Shown: positions 1 to 5,554, numbered from the stretch's first letter. The stretch: DNA of 5,887 bases from an uncultured Clostridia bacterium (GCA_947588325.1 CANPYH010000087.1:1-5887), one strand, 5' to 3'. Numbers and translations: made by a program. The notes: generated from the letters alone by a model not told the origin.

Positions 1-304
1 GGAACGAGTGCGCTTTATCGGTAAGGCGAAGCAGAACTTTCCGCCTGTCGGCTTTATCGGCAACTCTTTTTACAAGGCCCATATGTTCCATTCTGTCTAT
101 CATGCTCGTCAAGGTTGTAGGCGCAAGCCCAGTTTTATCCGAAAGTTCCTTCAAGGAAATACCGTCGGCGTTCCATAAAACATACAATATACGCCCCTGC
201 GCTCCATTGAATGCGCTGATATTTTTCTCGCTTAAAACCTTTTCAAATATTCTGCCACCGACTTGTTTGATTTGCGACACCAAAAATCCAAACTGACTGT
301 CCAT
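1..304 (-). CDS. MarR-family winged-helix transcriptional regulator (partial, 3' end outside window)
   Basis: Reading leftward from an ATG at 304-302, the frame stays open to the window edge and gives 101 residues. The protein begins MDSQFGFLVSQIKQVGGRIF. A winged-helix core follows at about residues 35-98: the segment with GAQGRILYVLW, then KELSDKTGLAPTTLTSMIDRME as the helix-turn-helix, then GLVKRVADKADRRKVLLRLT as the wing. The D-x-x-D-R-R pattern in the wing is typical of MarR proteins, which are dimeric repressors or activators often released by small phenolic or hydrophobic ligands. About 40-50 C-terminal residues are missing compared with a usual length near 145. The start is supported by GGGAG at 311-315, six bases upstream, and by a consensus promoter whose predicted start site lies near 326. 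The frame is also open further upstream to an ATG at 394, but that would begin before the promoter. The ligand and regulated genes cannot be told from this window. Confidence 0.9.
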   Translation of the reverse strand, partial: MDSQFGFLVSQIKQVGGRIFEKVLSEKNISAFNGAQGRILYVLWNADGISLKELSDKTGLAPTTLTSMIDRMEHMGLVKRVADKADRRKVLLRLTDKAHSF

Positions 305-323
305 AGAAATCTCCCTATCAATT

Positions 324-346
324 CCATATAGAATTATACTATATGG
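324..346. promoter_or_regulatory. Probable MarR autoregulatory operator (perfect inverted repeat)
   Basis: CCATATAG at 324-331 and CTATATGG at 339-346 form a perfect 8-bp inverted repeat around a 7-bp centre. The centre carries the -10 box of the MarR-gene promoter (333-338), and the left arm covers the predicted transcription start. MarR dimers usually bind palindromes of this kind in their own promoter. Binding here would block RNA polymerase directly. Seen: the repeat and its overlap with the promoter. Inferred: that the adjacent MarR protein is the ligand. Confidence 0.75.
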
Positions 347-361
347 TATTATTATTGTCAA
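333..361 (-). promoter_or_regulatory. Consensus sigma-A promoter of the MarR gene
   Basis: On the minus strand, TTGACA (356-361) and TATAAT (333-338) are separated by 17 bp, matching the housekeeping consensus at every position. Transcription should start near 326, giving a leader of about 22 bases before the ATG at 304 that contains the GGGAG ribosome binding site. So strong a promoter overlapped by an operator implies tight repression as the default state. Confidence 0.85.
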
Positions 362-442
362 CAAAATAATGTCGTTCTTTTTGAGCGAATGCATAAAGGT
401 TATTGATAAGAGGAAACAACTGCGTACGAACAAGTAGCATTT

Positions 443-469
443 ACCAAAGGCGAGTTTTTCGCTTTTGGT
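443..469. other. Unassigned hairpin (11-bp stem, 5-base loop)
   Basis: ACCAAAGGCGA at 443-453 pairs with TCGCTTTTGGT at 459-469 around a 5-base loop. As plus-strand RNA the stem is complete with one G-U pair; as minus-strand RNA the same position is an A-C mismatch. Neither side is followed by a convincing U-tract, so it is not an ordinary terminator. The better pairing on the plus strand hints at a plus-strand transcript or a DNA-level function, but no promoter or gene supports either. Confidence 0.4.
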
Positions 470-539
470 GTTCGAAAGTATATTATACTGTTTTATTTAC
501 CCTGTCTCTCATTTAAACGAAACTCTGCCTACGAATGTT

Positions 540-574
540 AAATTATAAAGCGGCTTGACAAACTGTCAAACCGC
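540..574 (-). terminator. Intrinsic terminator after sigE
   Basis: In minus-strand RNA, the arm at 574-565 (GCGGTTTGAC) pairs over 10 bp with the arm at 559-550 (GTCAAGCCGC), with one G-U pair and a 5-base loop. It is followed by the T-rich run TTTATAATTT at 549-540. It lies about 50 bp beyond the sigE stop codon and would end the spoIIGA-sigE transcript. The T-tract is interrupted, so strength is probably moderate. Confidence 0.75.
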
Positions 575-622
575 GTAATTTTGAATCCATATTGTTGCAG
601 TCAAGGCCGTCGGCGCCTTTTA

Positions 623-1339
623 CTAACTCGAAAAACAGCCCATTTTATTAAGTTCTTTTCGCAAGCGGTATATTATTTTCTTTTCGAGCCGCGATATATA
701 CGACTGACTTATTCCGAGCATATCCGCAACTTCCTTTTGTGTCTTTTCTTCCTGTCCCGACAATCCGAACCGCAGCTCCATTATGATCCGCTCGCGGTCG
801 GTAAGTTTGGCAACGGCGCTCATAAGCAGTTCCTTTTCCACCGAGCTTTCGAGGTTCTTACTCACAATATCCGGCTCAGTGCCGAGTATGTCCGAGATAA
901 GTAGTTCGTTGCCCTCGAAGTCCACGTTAAGCGGCTCGTCAAGCGACACTTCGCATCTGATCCGCACTATTCGGCGAAGGTGCATGAGTATCTCATTCTC
1001 GATACATCGCGAGGCGTATGTGGCGAGTTTTATGTTCTTTTCGAAGTTATACGAGTTTACCGCTTTGATAAGCCCGATAGTTCCGACGGAGATGAGGTCC
1101 TCGATATCCACGCCCGTATTGTCAAACTTGCGGGCTATATATACCACCAGGCGGAGATTCCTTTCGATAAGCGTACTCTTCGCCTTTTCGCTACCCTCTT
1201 TAAGCATACGAAGCGCCTCCGCCTCCTCTTCGGCAGTAAGCGGCGTGGGAAGCGCCTCTCCGCTGCTGACATAGTCGATACCGTCGAACTCTCCCCAACT
1301 GAAAATTCCCGCTACGATTTCCTTGATCCTACTTAACAT
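623..1339 (-). CDS. sigE: RNA polymerase sigma factor pro-sigma-E (early mother-cell sporulation sigma)
   Basis: A 238-residue sigma-70-family protein, close to the 239 residues of Bacillus subtilis SigE and alignable from memory along its whole length. Residues 1-22 (MLSRIKEIVAGIFSWGEFDG onward) form the amphipathic pro-sequence that keeps the factor inactive at the membrane until SpoIIGA removes it. GEALPTPLT at 27-35 opens the mature protein. Region 2 is at about 58-125, with ERNLRLVVYIARKF, DLISVGTIGLIKAVN and KLATYASRCIENEILM. Region 4 is at about 170-232, with TQKEVADMLGISQSYISRLE as the -35-binding helix-turn-helix. The frame is open 23 codons further upstream inside spoIIGA, but I chose the ATG at 1339 because of its GGAGGG site and the match to the family N-terminus. 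The start lies one base after the spoIIGA stop, so the two are co-transcribed and probably translationally coupled. The pro-sequence looks about five residues shorter than in B. subtilis. Confidence 0.97.
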   Translation of the reverse strand: MLSRIKEIVAGIFSWGEFDGIDYVSSGEALPTPLTAEEEAEALRMLKEGSEKAKSTLIERNLRLVVYIARKFDNTGVDIEDLISVGTIGLIKAVNSYNFEKNIKLATYASRCIENEILMHLRRIVRIRCEVSLDEPLNVDFEGNELLISDILGTEPDIVSKNLESSVEKELLMSAVAKLTDRERIIMELRFGLSGQEEKTQKEVADMLGISQSYISRLEKKIIYRLRKELNKMGCFSS

Positions 1340-1340
1340 T

Positions 1341-2132
1341 TTACCCTCCGATAACAGACGGATTGAGGAGTATATCCTCGCGTCTCGCAAAACCGTTCTC
1401 GGCAACACCGAGCATCACATCTCTATGTTTATTCCCGACCGCCGTCGAATATAATCGGAATTCGTCGGGGCGAATGAGAAAAATTTTACCCCTTCCGCCC
1501 ACCGTCGTTATCCGTTTACACCCCGTTATACTGCCCGCTACGACGGAGCGGCCGAACGCTGCGTCGAGCGAGGACAGCTTGACTATGACGATGGGCAGGC
1601 GGGTAACGTCGTCGGACAGCGAGTTACCAGTATCGAGATATCCCTTCATTGCGGCGGTCCTTCCGCGGATTGTGACCGCAACGTCGTATTTATACCCCGC
1701 CTGCGTCCTCTTTGCCGAGGTTAGTCGGATTATCCCTCGCAGTCCGAAAAACGCGAGAGCGGCGACGCAGGACGGCAGAGCGTACGGTATATATGCCCTC
1801 TCTCCGCCCGCAAAGAAACCCGCGGCAAAATAGCATATGCCCCCGACAAGGCAAGTCTGCAAAAGAAACACAAGCACGCCGACGACCGTCTTTTCAAGCC
1901 CAAGAAACAGAATAACCCCGAGAGCGCAACCTATTGCCAGCCGCGCGATTATGACGAGAACAATCGGCATATTCCAATACGGGTAAGACAGGCTGACTAT
2001 AGTTCCCGAGATTGCCGCAAGCGCGGTCCGAAAGACCGAAACGCGAATACCGAGCGAGGCGTATGACAGCGCGGCAATGCAGGACGTCGCGACGAGGTTA
2101 TCGAGTATAACGATTTCGATATAAACTTTCAC
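1341..2132 (-). CDS. spoIIGA: SpoIIGA, sigma-E-processing membrane aspartic peptidase
   Basis: A 263-residue protein with a hydrophobic N-terminal half, which I read as five membrane segments at about 5-25, 32-51, 55-78, 82-108 and 115-136. A cytosolic C-terminal domain follows. The key motif is GYLDTGNSLSD at 164-174, in which Asp167 of D-T-G-N is the expected catalytic aspartate; the family is thought to work as a dimer with one Asp per subunit. LPIVIV at 179-184 and the G-rich stretch near 211-220 fit the protease fold. It cleaves the pro-sequence of sigma-E at the asymmetric septum after a forespore signal from SpoIIR. The N-terminus MKVYIEIVILDNLVA resembles known SpoIIGA proteins. The start is GTG at 2132; an in-frame TAA lies upstream and no ATG, GTG or TTG lies between, so no longer form is possible with a usual start. 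No Shine-Dalgarno sequence is visible. It is shorter than the roughly 309 residues of B. subtilis SpoIIGA. Confidence 0.95.
   Translation of the reverse strand: MKVYIEIVILDNLVATSCIAALSYASLGIRVSVFRTALAAISGTIVSLSYPYWNMPIVLVIIARLAIGCALGVILFLGLEKTVVGVLVFLLQTCLVGGICYFAAGFFAGGERAYIPYALPSCVAALAFFGLRGIIRLTSAKRTQAGYKYDVAVTIRGRTAAMKGYLDTGNSLSDDVTRLPIVIVKLSSLDAAFGRSVVAGSITGCKRITTVGGRGKIFLIRPDEFRLYSTAVGNKHRDVMLGVAENGFARREDILLNPSVIGG
1344..1349 (-). promoter_or_regulatory. Shine-Dalgarno site that sets the sigE start
   Basis: GGAGGG on the minus strand lies in the last two glycine codons of spoIIGA. Four bases (TAAA, including the spoIIGA stop) separate it from the sigE ATG at 1339-1337. This strong site fixes the sigE start and rules out the longer frame that opens inside spoIIGA. 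Ribosomes finishing spoIIGA stop directly on it, which fits translational coupling of the protease and its substrate. Confidence 0.85.
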
Positions 2133-2144
2133 TGCGAAAAGTCT

Positions 2145-2174
2145 ATCATACGGACAAAGTAGAGTAATTTACAA
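2145..2174 (-). promoter_or_regulatory. Putative Spo0A-activated promoter of spoIIGA-sigE
   Basis: On the minus strand, TATGAT (2145-2150) is a good -10 box and TTGTAA (2169-2174) is a weak -35 box, 18 bp apart. A poor -35 with an activator site directly upstream is what an activator-dependent sigma-A promoter should look like. The predicted start near 2138 would leave only about six bases before the GTG at 2132. The boxes are seen; the activity is inferred. Confidence 0.55.
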
Positions 2175-2177
2175 TGT

Positions 2178-2184
2178 TGTCGAA
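2178..2184. promoter_or_regulatory. Spo0A-binding 0A box upstream of spoIIGA
   Basis: TGTCGAA on the plus strand (TTCGACA in the direction of transcription) matches the 0A-box consensus TGNCGAA at all seven positions. It lies at about -40 to -46 from the predicted spoIIGA start site, next to the weak -35 box, where Spo0A~P can contact sigma-A. The spoIIG promoter of B. subtilis is a classic Spo0A target, so the location is as expected. No second full-consensus box is visible nearby; AACCGAA at 2204-2210, inside the terminator hairpin, is only a partial match. Confidence 0.7.
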
Positions 2185-2185
2185 G

Positions 2186-2223
2186 GAAAAAAGAAAAACA
2201 CTTAACCGAAATTAAGTGCTTTT
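2186..2223 (-). terminator. Intrinsic terminator after ftsZ
   Basis: In minus-strand RNA, CACTTAA (2218-2212) pairs with TTAAGTG (2205-2199) around a 6-base loop. The stem extends outward through a G-U pair and several A-U pairs, and a long T-rich run (2198-2186) follows. It lies about 30 bp past the ftsZ stop and ahead of the spoIIGA promoter. It therefore separates the ftsAZ transcript from the sporulation pair. The plus-strand reading has an A-C mismatch and only a short T-run, so it is mainly a minus-strand terminator. Confidence 0.88.
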
Positions 2224-2249
2224 CCGCGTATATTTAACATTAGTCGTTA

Positions 2250-3440
2250 TTATTCTTTTCGGGTATCGTCCTTCGTCTTGCTCTTATCCGCTATTTTCAA
2301 CCAGGCGGGCACGTCGTCCTCCTCCGAGTCCTCGCTCACGCTCACGCGCGAGACAGGCGGAGCCTGATGGACGAACGCTGGCTTTTCGCCGACTTCCGCT
2401 CCTTCCGCTTTGGGTGCGGAGCCGCCGAAGATATCCAGCTGTGCGGGAGCTTCGGCAGGCTGTGCCGCCCGAGCCGATTTCGTGTTGCGCTCGAAACCCG
2501 TGGCTATTATCATAATCTCCACATCGTTGTCGCCGTTTATGTTATCCCCCTGCATATCGATACCGAATATGATATTCGCGTCCTTATCCACAACTTCGCG
2601 AACGAGCACGATAGCCTCGTCCACTTCCTTCATGGTGACTTCGGGTTTGGCTTTTAAGTAGAGCAAAACGCTCGTTGCGTGGTCGATTTTGAGATTTTGC
2701 AGCTTGTTAGTCGCCGCATTTCTGATTGCCTGCATAACCCTGTCGTCGCCCTTCCCCGCGCCTATGCCGAGATATGCGCGCCCCATGCCTTTAAGCACGG
2801 TGCAAAGGTCCGCAAAGTCGAGGTTGAAAGTCTGGTTATTGAGTATTACGTCGCTGATACCGAGAATGCATTGGCTCAAAACGCTGTCGGCGTACTTAAA
2901 CGCATTGCCTATGCTCTCTTTGCCCGAGAAGGACACTAGGTTCTCGTTCGCGACGACTATATATGCGTCCGCAACCTTCGCGAGGTTTTCGATACCAATC
3001 TCGGCGTTGATTATTCTGTGCTTGCCCTCGAGGTAAAAAGGCGTGGTTACGACGGCTATTACGAGCTTGCCCATTTCCTTTGCAATCGAAGCGACGACGG
3101 GAGAAGCGCCCGTACCCGTGCCTTTGCCCATACCCGCGGTGATAATTACGAGGTCGGCGTTTTCGAGGTATATTTTTATCAGTTCGCGGCTTTCCTCCGC
3201 GGCTTGCTGACCCAACTCGGGGTTGGCACCCGCGCCCCGACCCTTGGTAGTGTTAAGCCCAATCTCGAGCCTGTACGGAACGACGGATTTTTGCAGATCC
3301 TGCAGATCGGTATTTATCGCGATAAAATCGACGTCCGTAAACTTGTCGTAAATACGGTTGACTGCGTTTCCGCCGCCTCCGCCGACGCCTACCACCGCAA
3401 TCTTTGCGGTCGGAATCTTGACCTGATTGGATTCGTCCAT
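2250..3440 (-). CDS. ftsZ: Cell division protein FtsZ (tubulin-like GTPase)
   Basis: A 396-residue FtsZ. It polymerises with GTP into the cytoplasmic ring that organises vegetative and polar septation. The GTPase domain has VGVGGGGGNAVNRI at 17-30, NTDLQDL at 43-49, the tubulin signature region GMGKGTGTGASP at 103-114, and TTPFYLEGKHR at 132-142 with Glu138 and Arg142 as likely nucleotide contacts. The T7 synergy loop NLDFAD is at 206-211; it supplies the acidic residue that completes hydrolysis in the next subunit. The polymerisation core ends near residue 320. A variable linker rich in Ala, Pro and Glu (321-375) leads to the conserved C-terminal peptide DDVPAWLKIA at 375-384, which binds FtsA and other tethers. 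The start ATG has AGGAG six bases upstream (3446-3450), 11 bp after the ftsA stop. Oddity: the usual GGGTGTG reads GKGTGTG, with Lys106 in place of glycine. Confidence 0.98.
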   Translation of the reverse strand: MDESNQVKIPTAKIAVVGVGGGGGNAVNRIYDKFTDVDFIAINTDLQDLQKSVVPYRLEIGLNTTKGRGAGANPELGQQAAEESRELIKIYLENADLVIITAGMGKGTGTGASPVVASIAKEMGKLVIAVVTTPFYLEGKHRIINAEIGIENLAKVADAYIVVANENLVSFSGKESIGNAFKYADSVLSQCILGISDVILNNQTFNLDFADLCTVLKGMGRAYLGIGAGKGDDRVMQAIRNAATNKLQNLKIDHATSVLLYLKAKPEVTMKEVDEAIVLVREVVDKDANIIFGIDMQGDNINGDNDVEIMIIATGFERNTKSARAAQPAEAPAQLDIFGGSAPKAEGAEVGEKPAFVHQAPPVSRVSVSEDSEEDDVPAWLKIADKSKTKDDTRKE

Positions 3441-3451
3441 AATTTCTCCTT

Positions 3452-4609
3452 TTATCTTCCGAACAGTCTGTCAAAGAAACTTTTCTTCGCGGGCTTAACC
3501 TCCGCGTTATCAAGCACGGTATCGAGCAACGCAAGCGACGATGACATTTCGGGCTTTTTATATTGCGGCTGACGCGAGGTCGCCGTTTCTATATGCCTGT
3601 CCAGCCGCGCGGAGAGATACTCTCTTGCACCGGGAATATACGATATGCCGCCGCCCGTCAGGTAATACGTTGCCGAAGCGGGCAGATCGCAGGACATGAG
3701 GCACTTTTGCGCGGTGCGGACGAGCTTGTTGAGCGTCACGGTCGCGACGTCGTTTACCTGCTTGGCGGGGAAAGACATCGTCCTGCCGTTATAGTTAATG
3801 TCGTAGGTGTCCGTATCCGTGAACTCGAGATTGAGCGTTATCTTGCGCTTAAGCTTGTCCGCGAGCTTAAACCTTATGCTCAGGTCGTCGCGAAGGTCTC
3901 TCGAAATATGCCCGCCGCCGAGAGGGATACTGAACTGACGGAGTATGCCGTCCCCTCTTGCTACGACTATGTCTGTAACGATATAGCCCACGTCGAAAAG
4001 CACGGCGTATCGGTCGCGCACGTCCTCGTCGAAGAGATAGAGGCTCTCCGCAAGTATGCTGCTTACAAATTCATACGAACCGATACCCGAAGCGTCGAGC
4101 ACCTCGCCGATAAGTTTGGTAAACTTCTTCTCCGCAAGTATGTAAGACACGAAGCCCGTGAGCATTGCGGAGGAAAGTCCGACGGGCTGAATGAGTTTTC
4201 GGTTGTCGCCGAGGGTGTAATAGACGGGCTGGCAGTTGATGAGAGTATAGTCCTCGTTGTCCTCGAAGGTATTGCCAAGGTCGAACAGATCGTTGATATC
4301 CTTGTCCGTAATTTTGCGTTTTTTGGCAAGCGAGAGAGATACTTCCTTGCATTGCGTAACGGTAAACTGCCCGGGCACGCCCACATATATGTGTCCGATC
4401 TCGGCGTGAGCGGACTCCGCCGCCTTTTTTATCGCCTGACCGACGGCGTTAAAAAGCCCGTCGGGTTTGTAGAACTCGCCGTCCTCGTAACCGTCGTACC
4501 CATACTCGCCGCTGCCTGTTATGCAGACGGTGTTATTGACGCCCCGTCTCCCCACCAAAACGGTGATCTTCGACGAGCCTATGTCCATGATAGCTACTTC
4601 GTGTGTCAC
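3452..4609 (-). CDS. ftsA: Cell division protein FtsA (actin-like membrane tether for FtsZ)
   Basis: A 385-residue protein of the actin/Hsp70 ATPase superfamily. The phosphate-1 motif MDIGSSKITVLVG is at 8-20. The FtsA-specific 1C subdomain spans about 85-165. The phosphate-2 motif LFDVGYIVTDIVVARGDG is at 204-221, with GGGHISRDL at 231-239. The adenosine motif YYLTGGGISYIPGA is at 315-328. The C-terminus KKSFFDRLFGR (375-385) is an amphipathic, basic-aromatic helix of the type that anchors FtsA to the membrane. FtsA binds the FtsZ tail and recruits later divisome proteins. The chosen start is GTG at 4609, supported by GAGGG at 4618-4622 eight bases upstream; an ATG at codon 8 would cut into the phosphate-1 strand. 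It lies downstream of its own consensus promoter and directly ahead of ftsZ. Confidence 0.96.
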   Translation of the reverse strand: MTHEVAIMDIGSSKITVLVGRRGVNNTVCITGSGEYGYDGYEDGEFYKPDGLFNAVGQAIKKAAESAHAEIGHIYVGVPGQFTVTQCKEVSLSLAKKRKITDKDINDLFDLGNTFEDNEDYTLINCQPVYYTLGDNRKLIQPVGLSSAMLTGFVSYILAEKKFTKLIGEVLDASGIGSYEFVSSILAESLYLFDEDVRDRYAVLFDVGYIVTDIVVARGDGILRQFSIPLGGGHISRDLRDDLSIRFKLADKLKRKITLNLEFTDTDTYDINYNGRTMSFPAKQVNDVATVTLNKLVRTAQKCLMSCDLPASATYYLTGGGISYIPGAREYLSARLDRHIETATSRQPQYKKPEMSSSLALLDTVLDNAEVKPAKKSFFDRLFGR

Positions 4610-4635
4610 AGTATGCGCCCTCGTTTATCGTCTTA

Positions 4636-4664
4636 ATTATAAGATATAACGCGCCGTATGTCAA
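4636..4664 (-). promoter_or_regulatory. Consensus sigma-A promoter for ftsA-ftsZ
   Basis: In the 78-bp gap between ftsQ and ftsA, minus-strand TTGACA (4659-4664) and TATAAT (4636-4641) are exactly 17 bp apart, a perfect housekeeping match. An A-rich stretch (GAAAAATTA, about 4667-4675) just upstream could act as an UP element. Transcription should begin near 4629, about 20 bases before the GTG of ftsA, with the Shine-Dalgarno sequence inside that leader. It would give ftsAZ more transcript than ftsQ. Confidence 0.85.
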
Positions 4665-4687
4665 GAGTAATTTTTCACAGACGCGCT

Positions 4688-5548
4688 TTATTTCGCAGCC
4701 GAATATATTACCCTGTCAGGATTGCCGTCGGTAATAATAGCCGTGCCGCCGTATATTTTATCGGGGTGAGAAATGTACCAGGCGGCAAAGCTCTTCATTT
4801 TCAGCTCGAGATTGTGTAAGCCGCCGCCCTGAAGTTTAAGCGTTATGCCGACGCGATCCCCGTTTGCCGTCCCCCGCATTCTGACGGTAATGTCGCGGAG
4901 CGATTCCTCCGAATGGCTGTCGGCAAGAATTATCTCGGCATAGTTGGACTTATCGAAGGCGCGGTCGCCCGAAGCGTCCACGAGATTATCGGCAAGTCCG
5001 ACTATTATGTCAAGCGCCGCCATGTCATAACATTTCGGGTCATCGTATAAATGATGTCCGATGTTTATATCATTCGGCGAAGAGTACGGCACAACGGAAA
5101 TCAGGGTATTGTTTTCCCCGCCTACCGTCACATATGACGTATCGTCTTTGCGTACGTCCATAATCTTTCCGCTCGCGCTCGCTATTATATAGTCGGCTCC
5201 GCATTTTATTTGAACGGACTCTTCTATGAGGTTATATCTGACTACTATCTTGTTGGGGAATACGCACTCGACGTCGTAAGCCTCGGCGCGCGGAACCTTC
5301 TCGTTGACCTCTTTGATAAGATCGGACTCGCTGAAAAAGAATATGCTCTGAGTTTTATACTCGTCGGCTACTTTGCGTATCTCGTTGTTTACGCTGAGTA
5401 TTGTTTCATATCTCGGGTCGTTCTCGGCGTAGGTCGTCGAACATCTGGCGTCGGTAGAATAAATAGTGAAAATGGCGCTGAGTATTATTACCACAACGGC
5501 GATTCCACCGAGAACGGACAGAAGAATTATAAGGCTCTTATTCCTCAT
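4688..5548 (-). CDS. ftsQ: Divisome protein FtsQ/DivIB (single-pass, POTRA domain)
   Basis: A 286-residue bitopic membrane protein. A very short cytoplasmic tail (MRNK) leads into a membrane segment at about 5-29, then an extracytoplasmic region. The POTRA-like part is at about 45-115: QSIFFFSESDLIKEVNEKVP (67-86) followed by CVFPNKIVVRY (95-105), the pattern in which FtsQ/DivIB proteins have a helix, then F-P-N and a beta strand. DYIIASASGKIMD at 119-131 matches the start of the beta domain. The end, GGTAIITDGNPDRVIYS (267-283), resembles the closing strands of that domain. FtsQ links FtsL and FtsB to septal peptidoglycan synthesis. Overall similarity is low, so the call rests on these motifs plus position between murA and ftsA. 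An in-frame TGA lies four codons upstream of the ATG with no alternative start between. No Shine-Dalgarno sequence precedes it. Confidence 0.88.
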   Translation of the reverse strand: MRNKSLIILLSVLGGIAVVVIILSAIFTIYSTDARCSTTYAENDPRYETILSVNNEIRKVADEYKTQSIFFFSESDLIKEVNEKVPRAEAYDVECVFPNKIVVRYNLIEESVQIKCGADYIIASASGKIMDVRKDDTSYVTVGGENNTLISVVPYSSPNDINIGHHLYDDPKCYDMAALDIIVGLADNLVDASGDRAFDKSNYAEIILADSHSEESLRDITVRMRGTANGDRVGITLKLQGGGLHNLELKMKSFAAWYISHPDKIYGGTAIITDGNPDRVIYSAAK

Positions 5549-5554
5549 ACCGTT

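Larger units (their letters stand above)
305..622. other. 318-bp intergenic region between sigE and the MarR gene
   Basis: This gap holds the sigE terminator (540-574), an isolated hairpin (443-469), a lone TATAAT on the minus strand (482-487) with only a weak GAGACA 15 bp upstream, and the MarR promoter-operator (324-361). I see no convincing protein-coding frame. The minus-strand frame from ATG 394 joins the MarR frame but runs through its promoter. In many Bacillota sigG follows sigE, but no sigG sequence is present here. Confidence 0.6.

Noticed and set aside
302..394. 30-residue N-terminal extension of the MarR protein from ATG 394
   Set aside because: The frame is open and continuous, but it translates the -35 and -10 boxes and the operator. 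The ATG at 304 has a good ribosome binding site and lies after the predicted transcript start.
603..619. Small inverted repeat AAGGC...GCCTT just after the sigE stop
   Set aside because: The stem is only 5 bp, the T-run follows on the plus strand where no gene ends, and a much better minus-strand terminator lies at 540-574.
581..1336. Plus-strand open frames opposite sigE (for example 581-904, 783-1274 and 980-1336)
   Set aside because: They are shadows of the sigE coding sequence in other frames; none has family motifs or start signals.
1337..1408. Longer sigE starting at 1408 (261 residues)
   Set aside because: The extra 23 codons overlap the end of spoIIGA in another frame. The ATG at 1339 has GGAGGG at ideal distance and matches the length and N-terminus of known pro-sigma-E.
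1443..1449. 0A-like sequence CGTCGAA inside spoIIGA, and similar ones at 1277-1283 and near 5410
   Set aside because: They miss the first base of TGNCGAA, lie in coding sequence and are not near a promoter, so they are expected by chance.
3563..4636. A 357-codon open frame on the plus strand covering all of ftsA
   Set aside because: It lies opposite a clear FtsA with all ATPase motifs, has no Shine-Dalgarno sequence or recognisable domain, and its composition reflects complementary codons. Long antisense frames are common in moderately GC-rich genes.
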